A stretch of 64,000 nucleotides of DNA from CAVSWT01 sp963775245. GTDB taxonomy: Bacteria > Bacteroidota > Ignavibacteria > Ignavibacteriales > Ignavibacteriaceae. The notes beneath the pieces were generated by a model. That model saw only the letters and a list, made by a program, of their open reading frames with translations. It was not told where the DNA came from and searched no databases. A program made the position numbers and the translations under genes. This document shows positions 29,953-41,164 of the stretch, one piece after another. Location of the stretch: NCBI GenBank assembly GCA_963775245.1, contig CAVZID010000015.1, positions 1-64,000 on the forward strand, in the 5' to 3' direction. Position 1 is the stretch's first letter. Each line of letters begins with the position of its first letter.

Positions 29953-30135
29953 ATTATCAATGGTGTTTTTACATTTTTTAATTCTGTCGATTTAATATTT
30001 AAGATTAAAATTTTGTTTTGAAAAATTATTTATATTGAAGAATCTATTTTGGTTATGCTTAAACTTACCAGTCAATTGCCTGATAAAACTAAAAATTTCT
30101 TTTGTAGATTATAATTAAAAAAAATTAGAGAAAAT

Positions 30136-30513
30136 ATGAGTGAAAAAATAAAATTAATAGAAGTATTTGAAAACAAATATCCCGATAGAGATTATACTGT
30201 TGTTCATGAAGCACCCGAGTTTACATCTGTCTGCCCCAAAACCGGCCAGCCGGATTTTGCAACTATTACAGTTGAGTATGTGCCCGATAAACTTTGCATT
30301 GAATTGAAATCGCTAAAGTTTTATTATAACTCTTACAGAAATGACGGTATCTATTTTGAATCGGTAACAAATCAAATCTTAGATGATTTGGTTGAAGTAT
30401 CAAAACCAAGATTCATGCGGGTAACTGCTGAGTTTAATGTCAGAGGTGGAATTGGTTCAACCGTAGAAGTTGAATATGCAAAGGAAGATTACTATTCTGA
30501 AAAAATAAAATGA
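30136..30513 (+). CDS. queF: NADPH-dependent preQ0 reductase QueF (short type)
   Basis: Reduces preQ0 nitrile to preQ1, the step after QueC. The 125-residue unimodular form shows the nucleophile Cys at about 33 with Asp at about 40 in TSVCPKTGQPDF, and the family motif ELKSLKFYYNSYRN. The complete gene ends 29 bases before glnD. No preQ1 riboswitch was recognised upstream. Confidence 0.95.
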   Translation: MSEKIKLIEVFENKYPDRDYTVVHEAPEFTSVCPKTGQPDFATITVEYVPDKLCIELKSLKFYYNSYRNDGIYFESVTNQILDDLVEVSKPRFMRVTAEFNVRGGIGSTVEVEYAKEDYYSEKIK

Positions 30514-30542
30514 TTTTTAATTTATAATTAATCTTAAAATTT

Positions 30543-33114
30543 ATGCCTGAAACCTTAGAACTTAAAGATGATTTTGTAAAAAAGAGAGAGCAGCTTTTCC
30601 AGGACAATTCGTTAAGAAAAGACTCACTGGCGTTCTGTAAACAACACACTTTGCTGGTTGAGAACTTCATTAAAGATTTAGCAAAGGAAAAAAACTATGG
30701 CTTTGCCCTGGCTTCTGCCGGCAGCTTCAGCAGACAAGAGCTGTCTCCTTTTTCTGATATTGATTTGATGTTTATTGCAGAATCATTTGACTATAAAAAT
30801 AATGATATAACTGAGCTTGTTAAGGTTTTTTGGGACAGCGGGATTGAAGCATCACATACGGTAAGAGATTTCAGCGATATAAAAAAATATTTGAAAGAGG
30901 ATCTTCATACATTTACACAATTTTTTGAAACTAAATTTTTACTCGGCAATCGAGAAGTTTATGATAAATGGAATAAAGAAATTTTTGCTTGTTTAAATGA
31001 TAAAAATATTGTTAAGCTGTTCAAAGATTTTTTTAACGATATACATGACCGCTATGAGAAATACGGCGACTCACCGAAAGTTTTAGAGCCGAATGTAAAA
31101 TTATCAGCAGGCGGATTAAGAGATTTCCAGGCAATCGAATGGATGTACATTTTAAAAAATAAAGCACTTATTAATAAAGATGACAACACCACTCAGGCCG
31201 AAGCAATTGTCAAAATATTAAAAGAGCAGGATTATACCACAGAAAGCGAATGCACGCGATTGCTTGAGAGTTATGCTTTAATTCTTGGAGTGAGAAATTT
31301 AATTCATCTCTTCTCACAGCAAAAAAATGACCGCTTTGAATTTAACCTTCAGCAAAAAGTATCAGCGTTCCTGGTTCATAAAAAGGATGCATTGGCAGTA
31401 TTCATGCATGAATATTTTAAAGCAGCGAATGTTATAAATCGTTTTTCTAAGTCGATGATAAAAATATTTCAGGAAGAAATTTCAAATCCATTGCCTGATT
31501 CACTTAAGTATTCAATTAGATGACGATTATATAATCAAAGGAAAAACAATTTATTATATAGATGAAAACGAACCTACGCTTTCCGATATCTTAAGAGGAT
31601 TTTATTATCGCGGTTTATATAGCGGATATTTTGATGAAAGTTTTAGATCTTTAATTATTGAAGTTGTTGAACATAAAGAAAGCCAGGAAATAATTGGAGC
31701 TGAATCTTCAGTTTTTTTTAGAGAGATTTTAAAGCTTCCAAAAAATGTGGGACAAACTTTAACAGCAATGAATGAGCTCGGAGTGCTTTCTGCTTTTTTG
31801 CCTGAGTTCGAAGAATTGATTGGCTTTTTGCAGCATGGTGTTTACCATTGCTATACGGCTGATGAGCATACTTTGATTACTATTAAAAATTTAGAAATGC
31901 TCGAAAAAGATACATCGCCCCTTGGTAAAATTTATAATAATTTGAAGAACAGGGAAATACTTCATCTTGCATTATTATTTCATGATATTGCCAAACCTAT
32001 AAATATTTCCGGCCACGAAATCATTGGTGCAGAAATGGCTTCATCAATTATGATCAAGCTTGGCTACAGCGATGATGAAATTGAGCATGTAACATTTTTA
32101 GTTCGTAATCATCTTGTGATGGAACAAGTAGCTTTCCGCAGAAATTTAAATGATCCTGAAACATTAAATAATTTCACTTCCAGGTTTAATTCTGTTGGCG
32201 ATCTTGAATTACTTTATCTCGTCACTTACGCTGATCTTTCTGCTGTGAACCCGGCGGTATGGACTTCATGGAAAAGCGATCTTCTATCGGAACTTTATAT
32301 GAAAACTAGATCTATGCTTGAAGAACAAATCAGCGGTGAAGAATTGATTAAATCATCAACTTACATTGTTCCGAAAGAAATTAGTAAACATTCACCGATG
32401 ATAAATGAATCGCATGTTCAGGAACATATTGAAGCTATAAATGATATAGCTTATGCCCATCAATTTTCAGATCAAGAAATTGCAAAACACGTTGAAGAAA
32501 TTCAAAAGGGGGATGTAATTTCTTCTTTATTCACAGAGTTGAATGATTTTACAAATGTAACCGTAATTACAAAGGATTTTCCTTCTCTTCTTTCAAAGCT
32601 CTGCGGAGTGTTTTCAATAAATGATGCAAACATTCATGACGCAAAAATATTTACACGTAAAGATGGAATTGTAATTGATACATTTAACTTATCAGATTTT
32701 AGAACCGGAAGAAAAATTGAGCCGCAGCGTTATGAGAAAATAAGCAAGGATTTAAAATCAGTGGTTTCCGGTATGATGCAGCTTAACCAGGAATTTGCTA
32801 AAATGAAATCCCGCTGGTGGAGAATTGAAAATAAATTTTTTAAACGATCCGGTAAAATAAAAGTTGTATTTGAAAAGCATAAAACTTATACTATCATTGA
32901 TATTTATTCCCCCGACAGGCTTGGTTTTCTTTACCAGGTAACAAATAAAATGAATGAGCTTGGTTTGATGATTTACTTTGCTAAGATTGCAACACGTGGA
33001 GATGATATAGTGGATGCTTTTTATGTGTTAAACAGGAACGGCAAAAAAATATCGGTTAATGATTATGAATTCATTAAAGAAGAATTGACGGAAACTATTA
33101 ATCAAATGTTATAG
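30543..33114 (+). CDS. glnD: GlnD-type uridylyltransferase/uridylyl-removing enzyme, frameshifted
   Basis: Senses glutamine and modifies PII proteins. Reconstructed at about 857 residues, near the usual length. Domains in order are a nucleotidyltransferase (GSFSRQELSPFSDIDLMF), a helical domain (KLSAGGLRDFQAIEW), an HD domain (LALLFHDIAKP...HEIIGAEMA) and two C-terminal ACT domains (VITKDFPSLLSKLCGVF; IDIYSPDRLGFLYQVTNKM). The frame breaks at about 31517, where ATTAGATGAC should be ATTGATGAC; removing one A joins KYSI to DDDYIIKGKTIYYIDE. The pieces are 30543-31523 and the frame ending 33114. No glnB or amtB is nearby. In a housekeeping gene, a sequence error is more likely than loss. Confidence 0.88.
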
Positions 33115-33122
33115 GAAACAGA

Positions 33123-33953
33123 TTGAACTTCATGGAAAAAGAAAAACCGGTTGGTGTGTTTGATTCAGGCATTGGCGGACTTACAGTTGTGAAAAGAATT
33201 GCCTCTGCGCTGCCAAATGAAAGTATAGTTTATTTTGGAGATACGGCACGAGTGCCTTACGGTTCAAAATCTAATGCAACCGTTATCGAATATTCAATGC
33301 AGGATGCTAGATTTTTAATTAACAAAAATGTTAAAGCGATTGTAGTAGCCTGTAACACTGCTTCCTCAACAGCTCTTGAGGATTTAAAAAAGAATTTTAA
33401 TGTACCAATAATTGGAATGATTGAACCTGGTTCAGAAATGGCAGCAAAAGAAACAAAGACCGGAAGGATAGGAGTTATAGGAACAAGAGCTACGGTAAGC
33501 AACAAAGCTTATTCAAAAGAATTAAAAAGGATTGACGATAATTTTTTTGTGTTTGAAAAAGCCTGCCCGTTGTTTGTTCCTTTGGCTGAAGAAGGATGGA
33601 TAAAACATCCGGCAACTTATGAAATTGCAGAAGAATATTTAAAAGAATTAAGAGATTTGAAAATCGATACTTTGGTTTTAGGCTGCACTCATTACCCAAT
33701 TTTAGCCGATGTTATTCAAGATGTTGTTGGTAAGGATGTAACTTTAATTGATTCCGGAATTGCTTCTGCCGAGGTAGTAAAAAAAGAATTGAATAGGATC
33801 GGATTTGAAACAAATTCGAATGTACAAGGAAGACAAAGTTTTTATGTAAGCGATATTCCTATAAAATTTAAAGAAGTTGCAGAATTGTTTTTGGGGAATC
33901 CAATTAACGATATTCAGAAGGTTGATCTTGAAGTTTTAACCGATTCTTTGTGA
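33123..33953 (+). CDS. murI: Glutamate racemase
   Basis: Supplies D-glutamate for peptidoglycan. It has the N-terminal signature GVFDSGIGGLTVVKR and the two catalytic cysteines in VACNTASS and LGCTHYP. The length of about 275 is normal. The start is either TTG at 33123, five bases after AGGAAA, or ATG at 33132; both keep the conserved region. It follows glnD by 8 bases and its last 40 bases overlap the 3' end of the convergent STAS gene. Confidence 0.94.
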   Translation: MNFMEKEKPVGVFDSGIGGLTVVKRIASALPNESIVYFGDTARVPYGSKSNATVIEYSMQDARFLINKNVKAIVVACNTASSTALEDLKKNFNVPIIGMIEPGSEMAAKETKTGRIGVIGTRATVSNKAYSKELKRIDDNFFVFEKACPLFVPLAEEGWIKHPATYEIAEEYLKELRDLKIDTLVLGCTHYPILADVIQDVVGKDVTLIDSGIASAEVVKKELNRIGFETNSNVQGRQSFYVSDIPIKFKEVAELFLGNPINDIQKVDLEVLTDSL

Positions 33954-34369
33954 TTGAATCTTCCGTTGCTCTGCTGTTCTATACCTTTATTTTTCTTCGT
34001 CACTTCCAAATTTGAAGCTGAATTTAAGCCATCAAAATATTTTAAAGCTTCATCCATAGATTCAAAAACTTCGAATAATTTCAAAAAATCTGTTACATAC
34101 AGCATATTATAAGAAAAGGTCTTGGGAGAAATCAAAACTAAATTTCCATTAATATTCGTAAGTTTTTTAAGTGCAACTACAATCGTTCCTAAAAACGTTG
34201 AATCCATATATTCGCAACCACTTAAATCAATTATCATTTTTCTGCAGCCGTTATCAATTTCACTTATTAAGATGGTCTTAAAGTCGATAGCTTCTTTCAA
34301 CGTTGCCCTGGTTATATTCACAATTTCTATAACCACATCTTTATATAATTCTTTAATGAAATCTCCCAA
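33914..34369 (-). CDS. STAS-domain protein (anti-sigma-factor antagonist type)
   Basis: A 151-residue cytosolic protein with a STAS fold at about 10-115. The phosphorylatable-Ser region reads IIDLSGCEYMDSTFLGTIVVAL, as in SpoIIAA/RsbV-type antagonists. The tail of about 35 residues is polar, and its coding region overlaps the end of murI. Likely a partner-switch component, but no anti-sigma kinase or phosphatase is adjacent. Confidence 0.8.
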   Translation of the reverse strand: MGDFIKELYKDVVIEIVNITRATLKEAIDFKTILISEIDNGCRKMIIDLSGCEYMDSTFLGTIVVALKKLTNINGNLVLISPKTFSYNMLYVTDFLKLFEVFESMDEALKYFDGLNSASNLEVTKKNKGIEQQSNGRFNHKESVKTSRSTF

Positions 34370-34448
34370 GAGAACCCTTATATTTAGTTAAACTTTCTAA
34401 ATGTATTATCGGTGAATTTTTCTACAAATTTAGTTTTTAGAGGAAAAA

Positions 34449-34706
34449 ATGATTAATTATTTAATCCCCAGGCTTGAAAATTTAATAGGTGCTTTAAGAA
34501 GTGATTTAATATTTATTGCCAAAAAGAAAAAAGATGACGAATGGAAACGTGATCATTATCGATATATTTTTGCAGTTCATGCCCAAAGAATTTATAAATT
34601 ATTAAATGCTTCATTGACAGAAATTCCGCCAGCTAAAATTCAAAAGTCAACAAAAGATGAATTAATTGTTCTTCGAGATATTTTAAATAAAATGATTGAG
34701 GAATGA
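34449..34706 (+). CDS. Small hypothetical protein (85 residues)
   Basis: The start has a good ribosome site (AGAGGAAAAA before ATG). The product is basic and mostly helical with no export signal or membrane segment. It contains KKKKDDEWKRDHYRYIF followed by an amphipathic C-terminal helix. Not recognised. It is divergent from the STAS gene, with 79 bases between starts. Confidence 0.6.
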   Translation: MINYLIPRLENLIGALRSDLIFIAKKKKDDEWKRDHYRYIFAVHAQRIYKLLNASLTEIPPAKIQKSTKDELIVLRDILNKMIEE

Positions 34707-34777
34707 TGTTTTTATTACTTCTTATTAAGCTGTAAATGGATTTCTTCCTCTATTATTAAAGTTTATAATGATAGGTG

Positions 34778-34850
34778 CTTGATACTTGATTCTGGCTCCT
34801 GGATAAAAAATCGAGTATCAATTATTGTGTATCAAGAATCGAGTATCGAG
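34778..34850. repeat. Long imperfect hairpin built from GATACTTGATTCT-type repeats
   Basis: The arm CTTGATACTTGATTCT (34778-34793) pairs with AGAATCGAGTATCGAG (34835-34850) with two G-U wobbles. The loop contains a further TCGAGTATCAA copy. It fills the gap between two convergent genes and may act as a terminator, but the internal repetition suggests an intergenic repeat family. Confidence 0.55.
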
Positions 34851-34852
34851 AC

Positions 34853-35827
34853 TCAATTCTCAAAAAGTTTTTTCAGCTTGCTTTTATTTTTTGTTTTACC
34901 GAGTGCAATCATCAATTTAATTCTTGCTTTTTGACCATTTAAGTAATCAGCAAATATGACTCCTAATTTATAAAGCCATTTACCTGCACCCGGATAACTA
35001 TAAATATCTTCTATCTCACCAGCGGGACAGCGTGAAACCAGCACAACAGGAATTCCTTTTTCAACTGCGTATTTAATTCCTTTGAATGCTGCCGGCGGAA
35101 CATTGCCCACCCCAAGAGCCTCGACAACTATTCCTTCAACTTTATTGTCGGCAGAAAATTTAAAAAACTTTTCGTCCATCCCGGCATACACTGTAAGTAA
35201 GTCAACATTTGTAACAATTTTTTCTGTTTCAATTGTTTCAAGCTTTCGCGGCATCCTATTTAAAAACACTCTTCCGTTTTGAATAAAACCAAGTGCACCA
35301 AAATCAAGACTATGGAATGTATCTATCTCATCGGTGTATGTTTTTGTTACTTCACTTGCCGCATTTATTTCACCGTTTAAGCAGACGAGCACACCAAGAT
35401 TTTTACAGTTTTCGTTTATGCAAATATGAATTGCATCAATTAAATTCCTCGGCCCATCCCAATCAGGGTCAGAACTGTTTTTCATTGAACCGATTAATAC
35501 AATTGGAATTTCAGTTTTAATGGTTAAATCTAAAAAGTACGCGGTCTCTTCAAGAGTGTCTGTTCCGTGAGTTATAATTACTCCATCAAATTTCTGCTTT
35601 GAAATTTTTTCTCTAATTTTTTTTGAAAGGTCAAACATTAAATCCGGTGTCATGTGCGGTCCCGGATATTTCCCAAAATCATAACAGGAAATTTTAGCAA
35701 GCTTTTTTGCTTCGGGAATTTTATCGAGCAATTCTGTCCCTGAATAACGGGGAATAGCGCCGCCGGTTGTTTTATCAATTTTCATTGAAAAGGTGCCGCC
35801 GGTAAAAACGATTAATATTTTTTTCAT
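34853..35827 (-). CDS. ansA: L-asparaginase (type I-like)
   Basis: Hydrolyses asparagine to aspartate. The N-terminal threonine motif reads ILIVFTGGTFSM, the second catalytic motif is GVIITHGTDTLEETAYFLD, and a third conserved segment is GSMKNSSDPDWDGPRNL. I place the start at the ATG of MKKILIVF (35827) rather than the ATG 15 bases upstream, because the conserved strand begins there. There is no signal peptide, so it is cytoplasmic. The length of about 324 is normal. Confidence 0.88.
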   Translation of the reverse strand: MKKILIVFTGGTFSMKIDKTTGGAIPRYSGTELLDKIPEAKKLAKISCYDFGKYPGPHMTPDLMFDLSKKIREKISKQKFDGVIITHGTDTLEETAYFLDLTIKTEIPIVLIGSMKNSSDPDWDGPRNLIDAIHICINENCKNLGVLVCLNGEINAASEVTKTYTDEIDTFHSLDFGALGFIQNGRVFLNRMPRKLETIETEKIVTNVDLLTVYAGMDEKFFKFSADNKVEGIVVEALGVGNVPPAAFKGIKYAVEKGIPVVLVSRCPAGEIEDIYSYPGAGKWLYKLGVIFADYLNGQKARIKLMIALGKTKNKSKLKKLFEN

Positions 35828-35995
35828 AATAGTCATGGTCACAAAATTTTTATAAATAATACATCAAACTTAAGGAAATAATTAAAAATAATAAGTTAAA
35901 TTTGATTGAGTTTAATATCCAAATCAAGATTTCCCTTGAAGCATTTATAATTAAACTTTATCTTTGCATTAAAGTTTATTTATAGGAGAAAAATT

Positions 35996-36539
35996 ATGTT
36001 AATGGTAGAAGACGTTGATTTAACGCCAAACCCGCATGCATTAAAATTTATATTGAATGAAAAATTGTTAAATGTTGAATCACGCCAATTTGCGACAAAG
36101 GAAGATGCAGAAAATGATCCTTTAGCAAAAGGTGTTTTTGAAATTGAAGGAGTGGTTTCTGTTTTTTATATGGATAAATTTGTCACGATTGAAAAATCAA
36201 AAGAAACTAACTGGGGACAAATTCAGCGTCCATTTATTCATTTCTTAAAGAATTTTGATAAAAGCACTAATACCAGTTGAAAAAGATGTGAAGCCATTAG
36301 ATGAAAATGCAAGTGAAACTTTGAAAAAGGTAAATATGCTGCTCGACAAGCTTGTAAGGCCGGCATTAGCTGGTGATGGCGGTGGTTTGCAAGTGCTTGG
36401 GATTGAAGGAAACATAGTTAAAATTCATTATCAAGGGGCTTGCGGAAGCTGTCCAAGTTCAATAAGCGGAACTTTGATGGCGATAGAAGGTTTGTTGAGA
36501 AGAGATATAAATCCTGCTTTGGAGGTTGTAGCTGCGTAA
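35996..36539 (+). CDS. nfu: Nfu-type iron-sulfur scaffold protein, frameshifted
   Basis: Carries Fe-S clusters to target proteins. An Nfu N-terminal domain (TPNPHALKFILN, about 10-90) and a NifU C-terminal domain with CGSC (ACGSCPSSI) are normally one chain. Here they are in different frames (35996-36280 and the frame ending 36539). One extra T in the TTTT run at 36253-36256 accounts for it. Alternatively two overlapping genes with a TTG start at 36255 exist, but the fused family architecture favours one gene. AGGAG lies upstream of the ATG. Confidence 0.8.
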
Positions 36540-36566
36540 AAATTTTGTTTGATTAAAGCTGTTCCA

Positions 36567-36599
36567 ATAAACCCAATTTCTTAAAGAAATTGGGTTTAT
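36567..36599. repeat. ACCCAATTTC palindrome, copy 2 (probable terminator)
   Basis: The near-perfect stem ATAAACCCAATTTCTT / AAGAAATTGGGTTTAT with a minimal loop lies 28 bases after nfu. The same sequence is found at 62733-62768 and, more degenerate, at 50460-50510 and 13995-14029. Confidence 0.75.
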
Positions 36600-36647
36600 A
36601 AAATTAGGTAAATCATTTCATACTTTTTAAACCTGAAAGAAAAGTCA

Positions 36648-37157
36648 ATGGAATCGCATGAGAATTTATTTTTTTCATCTGCTGTTATTTCGGGTATTCA
36701 CTTCAAAATATTTTCCACTCAAAAAGGAATTAGAAACATTTACTTAAATAAGAAAAATGCTTTGAATAAAATTAAAGGATTAACTCAGCTACACAATGAT
36801 GATCCTTTTTTATTTAATGTATTTACAGAGCTCACAGAATATTTCGATTTAAAAAGAAAAAAATTTACTGTCCCACTTGATGAAATCGGCACCGACTTTC
36901 AAAAACAAGCCTGGAAAGAATTAAGAAAAGTCCCGTATGGAAAAACTGTAAGCTATAAAGATATTGCTTTACGAATCGGCAATCTTGAAGCAATAAGAGC
37001 AGTTGGCCAGGCAATGGGCGCTAATCCAATTCCGATAATTACTCCTTGCCACCGGGTAATAAATTCAAATGGGAAGCTTGGAGGTTATTCTGCCGGATTA
37101 AAAATAAAAGAAAAGCTTATTAGAGTTAGAAGGCTGGATGAGTTTGGAGTTATTTAA
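36648..37157 (+). CDS. ogt: Methylated-DNA--protein-cysteine methyltransferase
   Basis: Removes alkyl groups from O6-guanine by suicidal transfer to Cys. The active-site motif IITPCHRVINSNGKLGGYS and the helix-turn-helix segment PYGKTVSYKDIALRIG are present. The 169-residue length suits the single-domain Ogt/MGMT form without an Ada regulatory domain. It is monocistronic and ends in a strong bidirectional terminator. Confidence 0.93.
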   Translation: MESHENLFFSSAVISGIHFKIFSTQKGIRNIYLNKKNALNKIKGLTQLHNDDPFLFNVFTELTEYFDLKRKKFTVPLDEIGTDFQKQAWKELRKVPYGKTVSYKDIALRIGNLEAIRAVGQAMGANPIPIITPCHRVINSNGKLGGYSAGLKIKEKLIRVRRLDEFGVI

Positions 37158-37175
37158 TTAGTATGATTAAAAAAA

Positions 37176-37208
37176 GTTTTCAGGGAATAATAAATATTCC
37201 CTGAAAAC
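37176..37208. terminator. Bidirectional intrinsic terminator
   Basis: The perfect 14-base stem GTTTTCAGGGAATA / TATTCCCTGAAAAC lies between the convergent genes ending at 37157 and 37220, with an A-run on its left. Confidence 0.9.
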
Positions 37209-37219
37209 CGTTACAATAA

Positions 37220-40200
37220 TTATTTAAGAATCATCATCTTCTTTGTGGAAATATAATTACCTGCAATAATTCTATAAATATAAATACCGCTTGCATAATT
37301 TGAACCCTTAAATTCAACTTCATAATAACCTGCGTGCTGTTGTTGACTAACAAGTGTAGCAACTCTATTACCAAGTATATCATAAACTTCTAATTTTGTG
37401 AATTCATCTTTAGGCAGTTGATATCTTATTTTGGTAGTCGGGTTAAATGGGTTCGGATAATTTTGCATCAATTTAAATTCAATAGGCAACTGTCCTTTTT
37501 CATTAACAGCAGTTGTTATATTAAATGATACAGTGTTTGACCAATCACTCCATTTTAAATTTTGATCGCGATATTTTGCCCTATAAAAATAATTTTTCGT
37601 GCTGTCAAACTTTGATTTATTTGCCTGGAGTTTTGTTAAATCAATTCCTTTGTTTACATCAATTGGAGTGTAAGCACTATCAACTCCATAAATGTCTTCC
37701 CAATTTGCAGAAGTATCAACCTTAACAGAAGTAAAGTTTTCATCTTCTGAAACTTGAATTCTTGTTGTCATTAGTGAATCAACTCCAACAAAGGGGCCTG
37801 AATTGAAAATAATATTTTCACCATTAATTGTTGGCTTAGCTGCCGTTGGAGCAGATGGCGGTACCTGCATATTTTTTCTATACCAATGATCCATTAATAC
37901 AGTAGGCCTGCTTAAGCTTGCATTTCCCAAACTGTACATTGATGATTCAAAAGATTTATTTGCAACATCAATTTCAATTAACTGGAAAAAATAATGATCT
38001 AAAGTAATATGAATATTCGGATAATCTTTATTTATATAAACACCCCATCGGTCGGTTGGTCCACCACCGCCGCCGCCGCAAACAATTCTAAAATCTCCCA
38101 AACTATTTGAATCTGCAGATTCAATTGTTCCTCTTTCAAAACCATGAGTATGGCCATAAGATAGCTGAACTACTTTTGAGTATTTCTTTAAGACAGGTAT
38201 AATTTGATTGTTGATATAAGCTGGCCCGTTATCAAAAGTAATTCCTTCTCCCCAGAATTCTGTGTAAGGGAAGTGATGAACAATTATAAATACAAAGTTT
38301 ATCGATGAATCAGCCTCTGCATCTTTTAATTTTTGCTCAAGCCAATCTTTTTGAGTATTTCCTAATGTTGAAACTACATTTGAGTTTAGCCCTATGAACA
38401 TTGTTCCGCCGGTTACAAATGACCAGAATTTTTCATTAAGTGCTGCAATATTCGGATAGTCAGAAAAATCATCATATTTCATATACTTATAATAAATTGG
38501 ATTTTCTGCTTCATGATTTCCTGTAACAGTCATAAAAGGAATATTGGGAGAGAGTGTTGACATAGGAGCAAAATATTGATCTGTATAATTAATTATGTTA
38601 TGTCCGTCAACTACTAAATCACCTGAATGTAAAACCATATTTAAATGATTTTGAATATCATCACCATAAAGTTCTTGTATTTTTTTCTTTGCTTCCTTTA
38701 TAACTTTAACAGCCATTGTGGTATCGGTACTGTGTGTATCGCTTAAAAGTAAAAATCTAATCTTACCTGTATAATTGGCATCCGGAAGAGTTTTAAAAGA
38801 ATAAACTAACGAAGAACCGCTTCCACTAACAGCCTTGTAAAAATATTCAGTATTAGGCTGCAAGCCTGTTAATTTTACAGTATGCCATCTGTATGTTGAA
38901 GCGATTATTTCACTTGTGCCGTCGGTTGATTGTCCCAATGCTTCTGTAGTGCCATACTCAACTTTTGTTAGTGTAGCTAAAGTATCGTGCCAGCAAACAT
39001 ATATGGAAGTGGGCTGGGGAGTTTGCAAGTAGGGAACTAATACCAGTTGCTTGTTCCTTGAGGGCTTAATTTTATGTCCATATCCTCCTAAAGCACTAAC
39101 TTCATTTGCGGTTAATGCATAATTCCAAATTGAAATTTCAGCGCAATCTATATCTGCGTCTTCTCCATCATTATCTGCAAACATTAATAATACATTATCC
39201 AAAGAAAATCTTCCATCAACTGTTTGAACTGTACCATCCAATAAAAGATTTCCATCAAGATAGTATTTGTATTGTGTACCATTTTTAACTGAAACGACAA
39301 GTCTGTACCATTCATTTGTTTTAACGGAATATGAAGAATAGCCTGTTACTCCAACTCCAATATTTCCGGCAGTATTAATAAAACAATCTCCGTCATCAGT
39401 ATTGGCAGGAGTAATTTGATAGAAACAATGCCAGTTATCCAAAGCAGGAATTTTAAAATCAATTTGTATTGAATATTCATTAACTCGCAATCCGCCTCCG
39501 TTTGGAGATATTCCATGAGTCATTTTCAAATAACTGCCTACTCCAATTTTAACTGCACCATTTCCTGCCGTCGGCCCGCTAACTGTATCTTGAGTTCCTA
39601 CAAGTTCAAGCGGATTACCAACTTCAGCTTTTAAAAGATTAGAAGCATCATCAAATTTCCAATTTCCAACCAATGCCGGTTCATTTGAATTTCCGCCGCC
39701 AAGCTCATGTCCGTATCCACCAAGAGAAAGAACATCAGCATCGGAAAGTGCTTTATCCCAGATAGCAACTTCAGATACATCAATACTATCATCATCGCCG
39801 TCATTATCTGCGAATAAAAGTAAAATATCACTTAAGCTGAATCTATCATCAATAGTTTGAACATTTCCAGTTAGCAAAAGCTGACCGTCTAAATAATATT
39901 TATAAGATGTTCCGTTTTGAACAGAGATGATAAGCCTGTACCATTCATTATTATTAAGAGTATAAGCACCATAGCCTGTGGCTTGTGTTCCTATTTTACC
40001 GGATGTATTAATGAAACAATCTCCATCATCATTATTTAGAGGATTGGTTTGAAAGAATGTTTTCCAGGTAGTGGTATTGGAAACTTTGAAATCAAATTTT
40101 AAAGAATATTCATTTACTTTTGTGCCGCCGCCATTAGCAGAAATGCCATGAGTCATTTTGAAATAACTGTCTTTAGCAATAGTTATAGCTTTATCAGTTG

Positions 40201-41016
40201 CATGTAGTCCCGCCGATTGATTTAACATTTCCAACTAATTCAAGGTCATTTCCATAATAAGCTTCTGAAGGATTATCGGGATTGTTAAATTTCCATAATC
40301 CTTTTGGCTGAAGGTCGCTTACTGGAAGCGAATGCCCGAATCCGCCTAAAGAATTAACTTGTGAATTTGAAAGTGCAACATTCCACAATCCAATTTCAGA
40401 ACAATCTATTTCACCATCATCGCCGTCATTATCAGCGAAGATTAAAAGCGCGTTGCTAAGGCTAAATCTTCCATCAACATCTTGAACATTTGCATCCAAG
40501 AAGAAGCTGCCCATCTAAAAAGTATCTGTAATGAGTTCCATTTTTAACGGAAATAACTAAGCGGTACCATTCACTCTCCGTAATCTGAAATGAAGAATAT
40601 CCTGTAGCTTGAGTTCCAATGTTACCGCTTGTATTTATAAAGCAATCAGCATCATCATTATTTGCTTCAGTTGTTTGGAAAAATGCATACCAACTTCCTA
40701 GACTATTTACTTTAAAATCAAATTGAATTGTATATTCATTAACATTTGTACCTCCGCCATTTGCTGCTATGCCGTGTGTAAGTGTATAATAGCTGCCTAC
40801 GCCAATTCTAACTGCACTATCTCCTACAGCCGGCCCGGGAACGGCTTCTTGGGAACCTGTTAAAACCAGGTCACTGCCAATATCGGCTTTAGTTAAATTT
40901 GAACTGTCGTCAAATTTCCATGAACCTACTTTTGCCGGTACTTGAGCAAAAGTGTAAATAGACATGAATAGAAAAATTAAAACGAACCATGCAGTTCGGA
41001 TGGTAAATTTTTTCAT
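37220..41016 (-). CDS. Secreted protein with three LamG domains, metallophosphoesterase and T9SS sorting domain; two frameshifts
   Basis: Reconstructed at about 1265 residues. A signal peptide (ending near FAQ) precedes three LamG/concanavalin-like units of about 180 residues; each contains MTHGI(S/A)xNGG and NNDDGDCFINTSG-like text and ends in LGGYGH. A purple-acid-phosphatase-type Fn3 domain follows (VPYLQTPQPTSIYVCW). The calcineurin-like metallophosphoesterase has LLSDTHS, HSGDLV, TGNHE, HHFPY and GHTHGFERG, so all metal-ligand motifs are present. Another Fn3-like region and a sorting domain end the protein. Frame breaks lie near 40505 and 40205; fragments are 40474-41016, 40194-40514 and 37220-40234. 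Probably a surface phosphatase or phosphodiesterase anchored to carbohydrate by LamG; the substrate is unknown. Confidence 0.85.
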
Positions 41017-41164
41017 AGTTTGCCTTTAATATTTGTTGAATGAATTTTTATTAGCTCCCGAAGAAAAGGAATTTAAAATTATTCTAAAGATTCAGGAATA
41101 AATATTGGGTTTATAAGTTATTCATCAATGACGTGTTTGCGTCATTTTAAAATGTGTGGTTTTA

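Noticed and set aside
29710..30135. preQ1 riboswitch before queF
   Set aside because: I could not find the short pseudoknot pattern; the gap is explained by two palindromic repeats and AT-rich sequence.
36255..36539. Separate NifU C-terminal-domain gene with its own TTG start
   Set aside because: Possible, but the N- and C-terminal Nfu domains are normally fused and a single extra T in a TTTT run explains the split.
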